From assembly GCA_026770025.1 (NCBI GenBank), contig JAMXDE010000007.1, positions 1,488,001-1,552,000 of the forward strand: a stretch of 64,000 nucleotides of DNA. The letters run 5' to 3'. Position numbers and translations under genes: made by a program. Of the stretch, positions 53,021-63,587 are shown piece by piece. Every line of letters starts with the position of its first letter. The stretch's first letter is position 1. The stretch is from Craspedostauros australis (Eukaryota; Bacillariophyta; Bacillariophyceae; Mastogloiales; Achnanthaceae). The notes below the pieces were generated by a model, which was given only the letters and a program-made list of their open reading frames with translations, had not been told where the DNA came from and did not search any database.

Positions 53021-55825
53021 ATGATCCACACCAAGGCAGCCTTTGTCGCCTTTCTTCTTCTCGCCAACACGGCAAAAACCCACGCAGTGCTCCGCGGCAA
53101 CAGGACTCCCGTGGATCCAACTGAGGAACTCCACATGATGATGACGAAGACCCGTATCCTCAAGGACGCCGACGGTGACACGAAGGCCATCAAGGGCAGA
53201 AAGAGAAACAACGAAGTACCTACCGACAACCCGGCTGATCCAGAAACAACCGCGCCAACCGCATTGCCTACTGGGTCGCCGACAGGCTTGATTTCGGAGA
53301 TGCCCTCGTTGACACCTGTCGTTCAGCCAACCGCGTCGCCAACATCAAAGCCAACATCCAAACCATCAGCTGCCCCCGCCGTCCTTGATTCCACCATCGA
53401 GGTTGTTTGCCAGCCAGATGGCAAGACCGCCCTCACAACAGAAGAGACTAGCACCAAGACCATCATCTGTAACTCTGCCAAGCCATCCTGCCGCGAGGCA
53501 GTGACCGCCGTCAAGGACTCCGTGCAACTACAGAATTTCTTCGGGTGTGCAGGGGACCTCAGTGAAGGAGCCGCTCGGAAGCTCTTCAACAAATACGCAT
53601 CCAGTGACGTGCTCGCTGGCCAATTGGTCCTGATCGCTGCCACCAACGCGATCCTCGTCACCGAACGTCCGAATACCATGAAGGCAGCATGTGCGGCCAT
53701 CGCTGCGATGCAATCGCCTCCCGTCGAAACCTCATGCTGCCAAGGATCATCGGGATGCACCTCAGTCACCGGTTCCGCCTCCAACTCTCCTCCTTTCATG
53801 ACCGTCGCCATCACGGCATGCACTGGTGACAGCGCCTGCAAGGACATGGGCCCCAATCCCCTCATCCTCGATTCCTCCTGCACTGGCGCGAGTGCATGCG
53901 AGTTGGTCAACGAGAACGAGATCAACCCCTTCGTTACGGGAGTCACCTTCGTTGGTGAGATGGCATGCACCACCCCTCAATCTTGTGAGGGTGTGGGACG
54001 CCGCTCCCATGGTGATGTGACCATCCAGACGGGCGCATGCGTTGGATCAGAGGCATGTAATGCAGCTGGACGCCGCGTCATGCAGAAGACCACCCGCATC
54101 CAGAGCCACATCGACATCGGGTCGAATGCGTGCGTCGGCAGCAATGCCTGCAAGGATGCCCATTCCACTGTCAACTATGGTACTGCTGGCAAGCGTGCAG
54201 GCAGTCTGACCATTGGTGCTGGTGGCTGTGCCGCCGATGGGTCATGCGAGAAGATGGGCTTCAATGACAGGATGACAACCGACCTCGTCGTCCCTCCTGG
54301 TGGATGCGGCAGTGTCAAAGGCTGCAGGGGATGCATGACGAAGACGGAGTGCGGCTCCGACGAAGTCTACATCATCAGCGATGTCGATGGGGCCTGTCCA
54401 AAGGGAGGCAATGGCACCAACAACAATCCCACTGGTGACAAGGTGGAGGAGTACTGTACTGGCAAGGACACCTTGCCCACAGACTGTCCAACTTTTTCTC
54501 CCACTCCATTCCCCACACCTGCCACGTCACCTCCCACATCAGCCCCCACTGCTCCAACTTCAGCACCAACATCAGCCCCCACATCGACTCCTACATCGAC
54601 TCCGACGTCGGCCCCCACATCGGCTCCAACATCGGCTCCTACATCGGCTCCGACGTCAGCTCCCACATCGGCTCCCACATCGGCTCCAACTTCAGCACCG
54701 ACATCGGCTCCTACATCGGCTCCTACATCAGCTCCAACCTCACAGCCTTCGCAAGAGCCTACAAGAACAAGTAATCCAACTCTCCCTCCAGCATCCTTCA
54801 CCGTAGGATGTCTCGAACAACCGGGTAACGGTGCATCCATGTTCAATCCCATCGATGGTGACATATTGTGCGATGGTGCTGCAGGCACATGCGCGGACTT
54901 TGTTGCTGTGGTCGACGGCCTCGGTGACAAGGGCAAGATGATCAAGAGCATCTTTGGATGCAATGGTGAAGACCCTCCACAGCCCGTGACGTTGGAGGTG
55001 GCACAGGAACGCTTTGATAAGATCAGGAACGACGAAAGTGTGACCAAGGCATTGTTGGCGTTCGCGAACGAGGACAAGAAGCTCTTTACTGGCAGCACAT
55101 CTGTGGTGATGACTGCGTGCAATGGCAAATGCTGCCGCGGTTTGGGTGCTTGCGCCGTTGGCTCTGGTGGTGTCCTGACGGTGAGCACAGGATCATGTGT
55201 TGGAGATTTTGCATGTTCAGGCACACATCCCAACGCAATCATACTTGACAGTTGCAAGTCAGCCAATGCCTGCAATGGGTTGGGCAATTTCTTCTATTTT
55301 CAGCCAGCTGCTGGTGCCAAAGTCGGTTTCAGGGTGATCGGACCAAGAGCTTGTGTTATGACAGGGAGCTGCTTTAATCTTGGACAAAACATCTTTGGCA
55401 ATGTACGAGTGGAAGAAGGAGCATGCGATGCATCCCAGGCATGCAATCTACTTGCGAAACGCACCAACCAAGGGTCTACAACCACAACACCGGTCGTGGC
55501 AAATGTCTTCATCGGAAAGAATGCGTGCAAAGGGTTTAATGCTTGCACCGGCGTGCATAGTGTCGGCATCTCCTCCAAACTCGAAGGAAGTGTGATCATC
55601 GAAGAGCGTGCCTGCTCGGGCTCCAGCGCGTGCAGGACTGTTGGCAGCAGTGGCAGCGCAACCAATGATATCATCATCAGAGCAGGAGTCTGCACAACAG
55701 CCGTCACCTGCGACAGTTGCGCCCAAGGATCATTGTGTACGTCACCCATAGAAACGTACGTCGTCGACGACCCAGCCACGGATTGTGCTGAGCCATTCCA
55801 ATCTGCTTGCGAAGTACTCTATTAA
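53021..55825 (+). CDS. secreted Cys-rich two-module protein with PTSA linker, 934 aa
   Basis: The ATG at 53021 starts a clear signal peptide (MIHTKAAFVAFLLLANTAKT); upstream in-frame starts from 52769 lack one. Two homologous modules follow. Each begins with a Cys-containing alpha-type region (CREAVTAVKD..LQNFFGC near 150-170; CADFVAVVDG..IKSIFGC near 625-650). Each then runs into short repeats of pattern G-x-C-x-G-x-x-A-C-x-x-x-G, such as CVGSEACNAAG and CVGSNACKDAH, likely stacked disulfide-rich strands. Module 1 is about residues 124-490, module 2 about 593-934. Between them a PTSA linker (about 490-583) is likely O-glycosylated. Such PTSA/PTSAP-linked secreted proteins are common in diatoms. 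The role is inferred as cell-wall, adhesive or extracellular-matrix protein. Confidence 0.82.
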   Translation: MIHTKAAFVAFLLLANTAKTHAVLRGNRTPVDPTEELHMMMTKTRILKDADGDTKAIKGRKRNNEVPTDNPADPETTAPTALPTGSPTGLISEMPSLTPVVQPTASPTSKPTSKPSAAPAVLDSTIEVVCQPDGKTALTTEETSTKTIICNSAKPSCREAVTAVKDSVQLQNFFGCAGDLSEGAARKLFNKYASSDVLAGQLVLIAATNAILVTERPNTMKAACAAIAAMQSPPVETSCCQGSSGCTSVTGSASNSPPFMTVAITACTGDSACKDMGPNPLILDSSCTGASACELVNENEINPFVTGVTFVGEMACTTPQSCEGVGRRSHGDVTIQTGACVGSEACNAAGRRVMQKTTRIQSHIDIGSNACVGSNACKDAHSTVNYGTAGKRAGSLTIGAGGCAADGSCEKMGFNDRMTTDLVVPPGGCGSVKGCRGCMTKTECGSDEVYIISDVDGACPKGGNGTNNNPTGDKVEEYCTGKDTLPTDCPTFSPTPFPTPATSPPTSAPTAPTSAPTSAPTSTPTSTPTSAPTSAPTSAPTSAPTSAPTSAPTSAPTSAPTSAPTSAPTSAPTSQPSQEPTRTSNPTLPPASFTVGCLEQPGNGASMFNPIDGDILCDGAAGTCADFVAVVDGLGDKGKMIKSIFGCNGEDPPQPVTLEVAQERFDKIRNDESVTKALLAFANEDKKLFTGSTSVVMTACNGKCCRGLGACAVGSGGVLTVSTGSCVGDFACSGTHPNAIILDSCKSANACNGLGNFFYFQPAAGAKVGFRVIGPRACVMTGSCFNLGQNIFGNVRVEEGACDASQACNLLAKRTNQGSTTTTPVVANVFIGKNACKGFNACTGVHSVGISSKLEGSVIIEERACSGSSACRTVGSSGSATNDIIIRAGVCTTAVTCDSCAQGSLCTSPIETYVVDDPATDCAEPFQSACEVLY
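54530..54745 (+). repeat. 12-bp coding minisatellite (PTSA)n
   Basis: About 17 tandem units of 12 bp, CC(C/A/G)AC(A/G)TC(G/A)GC(T/C)-like, encode Pro-Thr-Ser-Ala. Third positions vary between units, so the repeat is kept at protein level. Confidence 0.92.
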
Positions 55826-55845
55826 TCACATACACCGCCACACGT

Positions 55846-57117
55846 ACTAGTGGCTAGTGGCTAGTTTCCATTTTTTTGCACTTTTTGGTAACCATTGGCG
55901 TATCGCCGACGCCACAGACTGCCAGGCGATGAGTTGATGGCTGTTGCCTGACGTCTTTGCATCATTAGGAAGAGGAGAGTGAGAGCTCTCTGTTGATGTG
56001 GTCATTGTAGGCAAACGGTCTCTGCTTGTTGTTCACCTCGATGCCTATTTTGACCCTATATTGGCCCTTTATGAGGAAATTCATGGACAACGTACAGACA
56101 AGAATCCGGAATTTTTTGTTGGTAACCATTGGTAACTGCATAGAGTCTACGGCATTCTGGTACAGAAACTTGTTGCGTTTTGGTCCAATAGCAACCGACT
56201 GTCTTCCAAAGACCCGCATCCAATTCTGTTTCGTCTATTGCTCAAGTGAATGGTATGGATGAATTCGTTGCTTCATTCTGCTTCAGGTGGTGTGCTGGTC
56301 AGTACTCCAGAATGTGTGTGTTGCTTTGAGTGTTTGAAGTCAGTCACTAGTGCTCGTGACAGCCATGATCATCAATCTGTGAACACACAAAAGTTCGCAC
56401 CCAAAATCATCGTGCATTTTTACGTCTTGTTGGGATCTGGGCTGATGGTAATGACTGTGGATGATCAGTGTGTGTGCTAAGTATGTTGTGTAGGAATGGG
56501 AATTATGAGGCATGTCTTGCTATTTTTGTTGTGTTTCGCTTTGTTCTGTTCTGCTGGCGTGTTTTGTTGTTTGCCTTCTTGTTTCTCTTTGTTGTTGCAT
56601 CTTGCTTGCTGCTGTTCTGCGGTCATCAAATCTTTTGTGTTTCCGACTCATGCGATCGTGGTGTCAATGGCTTCGGCTCGTGCGATTGCCGCTCGAATAC
56701 GTGTTGTAGATTTGGATTGTGCTGCTCGCCTGAGTCTCTCTACTTTATGCAAGGTTGTGCCTCACCCCTGACATTGGATCATCGTGCTGTTGCTTGCAAT
56801 CGACGCAGTTTCCTCTCCTGCACCTGCCCATGTGGTCTTGGTCTTCGAACCTCACTTCCTCCAAAGATATATCAATTTCAAGTTATTTTCGTCGCTTTGT
56901 CGGGTACTATCATTGTGAGGAAACATCGCTTCCTGATCACGCCCCACAACTGTCTTCATTGGCACTGGTTGCTACACTCTTGCAAAGACTAGCCATTGAT
57001 TTCATGCTCATTCCATGGGTGAAGTCGTTGATGCAGTCGCTGTTCGTGCTCCATCCAAGCATGTTCGAAACGTTCTGTGCAGGAAGCCTCATGTTCTCTA
57101 CTGGTCTTGAGCACCGC
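55846..57117. repeat. dispersed repeat, copy 2
   Basis: It matches 14746-15747 from the first CTAGTGGCTAGTGGCTA to CTGGTCTTGAGC, then is cut by the LTR at 57118. It contains about 270 bp (near 56430-56700) missing from copy 1. Compared with copy 1 many CG pairs read TG or CA here, which points to cytosine deamination. No protein is recognised in it. Confidence 0.85.
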
Positions 57118-57923
57118 TGTCGAGATGTACATGTGAGTATATGTCAAGATGTACGTGTATATGTGCATCGTTCACCCGCTATTCTCTCATACGCAATTGG
57201 ACGGTACAACTACATTCGTGTCAATAGTATGCTGTGATTTGTCAAAATCACAGCACAAATGGAACACACAAAAACGAGCAGAATTTCTGGAGGAAATTTG
57301 CAATCAACGATTGCTGAGAGAATCAGGAACATCGTCCGTCCATCCATCAATGGAAACGTATGGTATCAAGTGAAGTTCGATGTACCTCCCAATTAAACTC
57401 CAGATGACAATATCATCTGACAGACCACTGCATCACCAATGGAACATGACATCTGGAGAGCAGAAGGACGCCTACTGACGTCGACAGGATGTCATCGTGT
57501 CACCATGTCAACATCTGTCTCCATGTCAGGAGCAGAAGGTGAGGATTCGATGACCGAAGGACATCAAGATCATGGATACAAGAGGTGAAGTTCAAATGGT
57601 AAGTACTCATGGAGCAGGAACCAGTAGTGAACAAACGGAGTATTGAATGCAGAGTACGCATCAAACGTGGAGTATCGTGTAATGCAAATACACGATATGG
57701 AGAGAGAGAGAGAATACAAAGAGCAGCGAGAGAGCATCTCGCGTACTGGCTCATAGTCGGATGACCAATCTACAAAACAGATAGATGCACCAAGAGGATC
57801 AGGTAAGAGAGCAGAGACCACGAGAGGATCGGAGTGCTCAACTACTGAAATAGCAAACGAAACAACTATCAACCAACACCGTCTTCCACAATCATAGGCT
57901 TCCGTGAGCGGAACTTGCCAACA
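57118..57923 (+). repeat. solo copia LTR
   Basis: It is 806 bp, TGTCGAGATGTACATG to GGAACTTGCCAACA. The flanks CACCGC and GATTCA do not match, and the dispersed repeat on its left does not resume on its right, so sequence was lost or exchanged here. It ends 725 bp before the transporter start codon, in the same direction. Confidence 0.93.
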
Positions 57924-58648
57924 GATTCATAATAAGGCACTGCGCATGGGTGAGGACATTGGTAGGCAGGGTGCATCATCTCTTGGAATCTTCCTCCTTG
58001 CCTGGATAAGCCATGCGCTTACCTTGCAAACAGAAATAGTCCCTCCAGAGCGAGTCCAGGTCGCGCCTCCTCGCGAGCGTCAGTCGTGTTTGGAACAATG
58101 GAGTTTGTTCTCATTGCATTCGGATTGGTCGGCAGTTGCTTCAACGATCTTGTCGTGATTGGAGTCATGGACCGAATGAGTCCCACAACATCCACCAAGT
58201 TTTGTTGCCGTTTTCGTTTTCTTCGCCTTTCGTGGAACGAGCAGACTCTGTTCCTTTCCTGTCTTGTGGGCTTTGTTGGTTGTCGCGGTGAACTCAGAGG
58301 CCACTTTCTCGCGCGTTGGTGGCAGATCACACAGATTACTTTTGCATCACAGAGCCTTCCCAGAGGTCGTATAATAGGTCTTACTCTCGCGAATATTATA
58401 TTGCGAGATCGTCGCCATCGAGACACCCGCAGCTGACAATCAGGGTCGACATTTCGATCGCTGACAGGCAAAGGCGACAGTTGAGTTGATGCTCCTTCCC
58501 ACAGAAGCTATCCAATTCGAGCCGTTGGACCATTTTTTGGAGGCGTTGACAGGCGACCACATTCCCAGAGAGAAGCGCGTTGCTACGCTTGCTGCAGTGC
58601 CATTTGTGTTTGTGTTTCGGAACCTACGAGGTGCACTCCGCAATCAGG
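57924..58648. promoter_or_regulatory. upstream region of the nucleotide transporter gene
   Basis: No gene is supported in this 725-bp stretch. It must carry the transporter promoter and leader unless transcription starts in the LTR. An in-frame TTG at 58580 would extend the protein, but no ATG is available before 58649. Confidence 0.45.
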
Positions 58649-60968
58649 ATGGATTCATTGACATCACACAGCGATGGTGGCGGTGATGGTCCCAGCCATG
58701 AATCGAACCAACCGCAGCGTCAATACAAAGGAAAGCTGAGTGGTGACGACCAGCCGAATGTCACGTATTTCGAATTGGGCATCGACGGTGACGATGACAC
58801 TCACGCTGAGACCGACGCCGACGCTGTCGCGACTTCCAGCGGTGCGGAATCAACACCGAGGACGACGGCGATGACACTGGATGGCGACATCGACGAGGAA
58901 CAGCAACACAATGTACTCCTCGCTGGCGGTCGCTCGCAACGCGGGAATGGGATTGCCGCCAATTCATCAGCAGACGGCTACGATGGCCAGGATGACTTTG
59001 ATGGTGCCGCTGGCATCGACGATGGCTTTCGCGCCGGTAATCAAAAGGGGACGCAGTCGACGTTATGGGATGTCATCGCCATCAATCCGCTTCGCACGGT
59101 CTTCGTCAAGCTTTACGGCGACGCGCTTTCCACGCAGGAAATGGTGCAGACATTGTGTCTAGCGGTCACCTTGCTCATGATCGTCGGTGCTTATTGGATG
59201 TTGCGCTCCGTCAAGGATACTGTCATCGTCACGTTATGCGGGTACGAGTACATCCCCAAGGCGCAGATGCTGTCGCCTCTCATGGTATTTCTCATCGTCA
59301 CCATCTACAACTGCCTCCTCGACATGCCCGGCCTGAAGAAGCACCAGCTCTTCTACATCTTCGGTATCGCGTACTCCGTCCTCTTTGCCGTCATCGCAGC
59401 GCTGCTCATGGACCCCGTCATCGGTCTGCCAAACGAGAAATCGGACCCGACCAGAATACTCGGATGGATCCACTACTTCGCCATCGACAGCTTCGGATCC
59501 ATCATGACGGCCTTGTTCTGGAGCTTCACCAACTCCACAGTCAGCGCAGAACGAGCAAAAGCGAGCTACGGCATCATGGTGGCAACAGCGCAGATCGGTT
59601 CCATCATCGGCGCCACGGTTGTGCAGCAATTCGCACAGGTTCTGGGCGTCGCGCAGTGTTACATGTTGGGAGCAATCACGATCCTCCTAACGCCGCTCTC
59701 CATGTTCCTCTACATTCGAACGTACGGCAGCCATGAACAGGAAACATCCGACGCACAAACTGTCGCAACAACTGCAAACGATGATGACGATGAATCGCCT
59801 GCACAGAACAAGCGCACCATCCGGAAACAACAATCCAATGCTTCCAAATCGCAACAGCCCAAAAGTTGCGAAAGCTGCGGTTTGTTCATCAAGCACTCCT
59901 ACGTTCGAGGCATCTTGTTCATCGGTTCCTTCTTCATCATTCAGCTTGCAAGTAAGTGTCACGCGACGTGTGTCCATGGTGCATTGCATTTTGGTGAACT
60001 GCTCGTTGCCGGTCGTATCACCTTTTCATGACTCTCGTTGACGTTAATGCAACGGCACTCTGTTTGCTCGTACCGTTACGCACACCATGATAACGGTGAT
60101 TGATGATGATGACGATGATGATGACGATACTCACACTTTGCATAAGCATACTTCGACTCTACTCTACTCATTTTTGCATTCTCCCGTTGGCTTCATCGAC
60201 TGTCCTTCCACAGTCGTCGATTACACTATGAAAGTGCTGGCCGTCAAGCACTTTTCATCTCAGTTCCCCTGCAAAGAGGGTGACACCTGCTGGGACCCAC
60301 ACGGTGATCACAAAGCTTCAAAACGCGCCATGGAGGCCATGACCTCCTTCATGGGAACATTCGGTCAGGTCACTAACACTCTCACATTCGTCATGAGCCT
60401 GTTGGGCACCAGCGCCATCATCCGATCGCTGGGATTGCGATTGACTCTCCTTCTCTTCCCATCCATGTGCCTCATCGTGGTCGTCATCGTGCTGTGCTTC
60501 CCCAGCCTCTACCTCCTCTTCGGTGCCATGATCATCCTCAAGGCATCCTCGTATGCCCTCAACAATCCCACGAAGGAAATTCTCTACCAACCCACCAGTT
60601 CGGCTGTCCGCTACAAGGCCAAGAGCTGGATCGATATGTTCGGCGCGCGCGGCAGCAAGGCCATCGGCGGCTTGGTCACAGACGTGCTCAAAGGTTCGAC
60701 GGAAGGATTGGTGCTGTACGGGAGCTTGGTCGGAATGTCGGTATCCACATTCCTAATCTACAACGCATACTCGATGGGATTGATGTACGAAAAATTCGAA
60801 GCATCAGGATTTGTCGTCGGCGAGGAAGAAGAGGAGGATGGATCAGCGGTGGTGGTGGACGACGAGGATCATGAATCGCAATCGATACAGATGGCGCCGC
60901 TGATGACATCCTCCGCAAACACCGCGAATCATGTCACCGTCGAAGATGATGTCCAAGTAGCACAATGA
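58649..60968 (+). CDS. ATP/ADP translocase-type nucleotide transporter (TLC/NTT family), one intron, 685 aa
   Basis: Exon 1 is 58649-59951, exon 2 is 60214-60968. The donor GTAAGT (59952-59957) and acceptor TTCCACAG (to 60213) bound a 262-nt phase-1 intron that contains a GAT-rich tract. Splicing joins IIQLA to [10 protein letters not shown], restoring the family pattern. After an acidic, hydrophilic N-terminus of about 140 residues the TLC domain starts ([13 protein letters not shown]) and about 11 hydrophobic segments follow, ending in an acidic tail. Family members exchange or import nucleotides across plastid envelopes or endosymbiont membranes. Of four charged residues known to matter in plant NTT1 (Lys, Glu, Glu, Lys), by-eye alignment gives K189 (LRSVKDTV), Ser near 296 in place of Glu (FTNSTVSAE), D437 (VDYTMK) and K571. 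No SAFAP-type plastid signal is seen. Substrate and membrane are therefore open. Confidence 0.88.
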
Positions 60969-61232
60969 ACAACAACTTCATGGTGAAGGTGACGCGAATG
61001 CAGATCTAAATGCAAACGTTAACACGGTCTAATAGAGCATTCGACGCCACACTGTGGAATACTTGTGCCGAATTGAACGCCCGCATCACTCCATCGAATT
61101 TGTTCGCAAGTATAATACCATTGTCATGTTATACTTGAGTAGATGGAGGCATGTCTCGCGCTGCTTCATTGGGCAGGGCAACGATGTGCCATGGAAAATA
61201 CAAAACTTGCCGCAATATTGTGGTTAATACCT

Positions 61233-63164
61233 TCAAGAGCCGGTATGCCCGGCCGCATCCGGACTGGTCGAAGCCTCGCCAACGACTTCATCTTGAAAGC
61301 CACTATCTGGCAATTCGATCGCGCTGTACGCAAACTCGTCCACAAGCGCGGCATTTTGTGGATGCAGCTGCACCGGAGCGTCGCGACCATGTCGAACCGT
61401 TTTGAAAATCCAAACGACCAAGAAGGGAAGCAAAATGACGGCTCCCACGATCGATCCACGGCAGGTGCCGCCGCAGCTGTGAGAGACGGCACTTGGAGAT
61501 GCGGAATCGTCTCCTTGCGTTGGATTGGCAGGTTTGTCGACGGAGGAATCGAAGACCGATGTGAACCCGTTTTGCTCGAGTATCTTGGAAAAGTCACAGT
61601 CGCTCTCGGCAAACCCGAGGCGGCCGCCATTGATATCAAAGAAGACGTCGTGTCCCATCATGACGTTGGCCCCCATCACGCTTCCACCAGATTCTGTCGG
61701 AGAGAACCGGGGAATGTATTGCCGTGACTGTTTCTTGTATTCCATGTAATGCGATGGAGGGAAGGCGAGAATGACATCGGTGGGATATTGCGGGTCCAGG
61801 TCGCCGGCCAGTCCGAGCGTCTTCTTGGGATCGGCACCGAAGTTGTCACCTTCGAGCTGGAAGAGGATGGTTGGCAGCGCTTCTAACTCCTCTTGGGTCA
61901 GCCTGACGCCGTGACGAGGGTAGTCCTGACCCGTCAACTCTCTGAATTTCAATTCGAATTCGGCGGCAATAAAGTGATTCCAATACGTGTCAGTGGTTCC
62001 AGAATCAAGGATGACGCCGTGCCTGTTAATGTCGTACTCGCTCAGATTCAGTCGCAGCACCCCTTCTGTTTGATCCTCATGTTTGGATCGCGCCGATTCG
62101 CCTGCTTTCCCGTCGCGCAGGTGTATGCGTCGCACCTTGACGCTGAATGATCCACGACGGCCTGCATTCCTGTTGGGAGTGTATACCATGTCATCGTGAT
62201 GCAGCCGTGGGTCGACACCGCCCAACGTCATGGCACCGGCCTCCGTGCCTTCTCGGTTGGCCGTTGGCTGTCTGGAGAAGCACAACGCGAACTGTTCCTT
62301 TTGCCCCATGTGCCCAGAAATGAACATCTGGTGCCAATAGGATGCAACGCTGTTGCCCATCCCCAAGATTCCGTCCGCAAGCTGCGTGCGGAAGAGACCG
62401 GTGATCTCGAATTGGCAACCGAACACCATGTCGAACGCAAAGTTGCTCGCATGGCTGGGATCCAAATCGTCGCTGCCATGATCATCTACGAGAGGAATGA
62501 CGTGAGATCCACCGATGTAGCAATGGTCCTTAACTTCGTAAGCTTTCCAACCGCTGCCTTCCGCGTAGAACTGCGATAGCTCGCAGTGCTGGTAAGCTCC
62601 ACAACTGGCTCGTTCGTTGGTGCATCCATCCACTGTGCAATCCTGAATGTGGAAGGATGTCGACTGATCGGGATCAAACAGCTTGTCGATGTGGTAATCT
62701 GGCGCACCGCAATTTTCGCATCCCTTGCAGGGGAATCCAGTCGCGCCACTATTTGTGCTGACGATGACAGTCTGTCGTTGCGGCGGCGTGCCGCACCATA
62801 CATCGACGTAATGCGTGCCATATCCTTGGTACAACGCTCCCACCTGCTTGGCACCCCCGAGCCGGCGACGTGGGTGGTCTGCGTCGCCTAGATTCGCGCT
62901 GTCAAGGTTGTCATCCAAAGCTTGTGATGCGTCGATTGCATCCAACCCGCGCGCTCGTGCTCGCTGGCGCCGGCGGTGTTCAACATGATGGGGAACCAGC
63001 GGGTGCGAGACGATTCCTGTTGGCAGCCCAGCCATTTTCTCTTGGATTTCACCGTTGCTGTCTATGGCATCGTTGAGTGGCGGCAGCCCAGTCGCCAAGG
63101 CCGCGGCTGCGGCAGCTGAGGCGATGAACGCGTACAACGCAGCTGCACGGAGGAATGACTTCAT
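61233..63164 (-). CDS. pepsin-like membrane protein lacking first catalytic Asp, 643 aa
   Basis: The ATG at 63164 (CACCATGAAG) opens a signal peptide (MKSFLRAAALYAFIASAAAA). The fold and Cys pattern follow the protease at 36747-38966 closely: YQGYGTHYV, GTPPQRQTVIV, FPCKGCENCG, a Cys-rich insert, QLADGILGMG, GGVDPRL, and the second-site VILDSGTTDTYW with D387. At the first site, where the paralogue has VDTGSS, this protein reads VSTNSG, so the catalytic Asp is Ser136 and the following Gly is Asn. A1 proteases need both Asp residues, so it is probably inactive, acting in binding or regulation. The rest of the frame is uninterrupted and well conserved, which argues against simple decay. A transmembrane helix lies at 570-587 with a short cytosolic tail. 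Convergent with the transporter. Confidence 0.88.
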   Translation of the reverse strand: MKSFLRAAALYAFIASAAAAAALATGLPPLNDAIDSNGEIQEKMAGLPTGIVSHPLVPHHVEHRRRQRARARGLDAIDASQALDDNLDSANLGDADHPRRRLGGAKQVGALYQGYGTHYVDVWCGTPPQRQTVIVSTNSGATGFPCKGCENCGAPDYHIDKLFDPDQSTSFHIQDCTVDGCTNERASCGAYQHCELSQFYAEGSGWKAYEVKDHCYIGGSHVIPLVDDHGSDDLDPSHASNFAFDMVFGCQFEITGLFRTQLADGILGMGNSVASYWHQMFISGHMGQKEQFALCFSRQPTANREGTEAGAMTLGGVDPRLHHDDMVYTPNRNAGRRGSFSVKVRRIHLRDGKAGESARSKHEDQTEGVLRLNLSEYDINRHGVILDSGTTDTYWNHFIAAEFELKFRELTGQDYPRHGVRLTQEELEALPTILFQLEGDNFGADPKKTLGLAGDLDPQYPTDVILAFPPSHYMEYKKQSRQYIPRFSPTESGGSVMGANVMMGHDVFFDINGGRLGFAESDCDFSKILEQNGFTSVFDSSVDKPANPTQGDDSASPSAVSHSCGGTCRGSIVGAVILLPFLVVWIFKTVRHGRDAPVQLHPQNAALVDEFAYSAIELPDSGFQDEVVGEASTSPDAAGHTGS

Positions 63165-63587
63165 GGTGTTTGTTTATGTGGGGTAGATCGTACTCTAGTG
63201 TTTCCTTCAGTTCTTGCTTCTGTCTCTGTTGCTGATGCCGCCGCTACTTCCTCTGTTGCCGCTACTGCCACCACTGCCGAGGCGATTCTTTCCGACGCTC
63301 TTTCTCTCACGCGTCCTCTCTGTCTCTACACCAGCGCCTCCTTGTTCCGCCCAAGAGGCTCTTTTCTGCAACCAACCGAAGCGCCACGACAACAAAAGTT
63401 GAGAACTCGATTTCCAGACGAGCACAAGATCTCATCTCATGTGATGCTGTTGAATCGTGTTTCGCAAGCGATACGGACAGAACTATGCGAACAAGCTGCC
63501 GCAACAATCCGAACGCCGGACAAAGAGAACAGTTGTGGACGTCATACCCCAAGAAGAATTCTGTGGAGCGTATTCTAATCAATCGCG
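63165..63587. other. upstream region of the pepsin-like gene
   Basis: It is pyrimidine-rich near 63200-63330 (TCTGTCTCT type). A 126-codon plus-strand frame (63198-63578) has no recognised domain and is probably chance. Confidence 0.4.

Noticed and set aside
41335-57923. LTRs at 41335 and 57118 as the two ends of one giant element C
   Set aside because: Same orientation, but unrelated DNA including a host gene and a dispersed repeat lies between, the flanks do not match, and no RNase H part of C is found before 57118.
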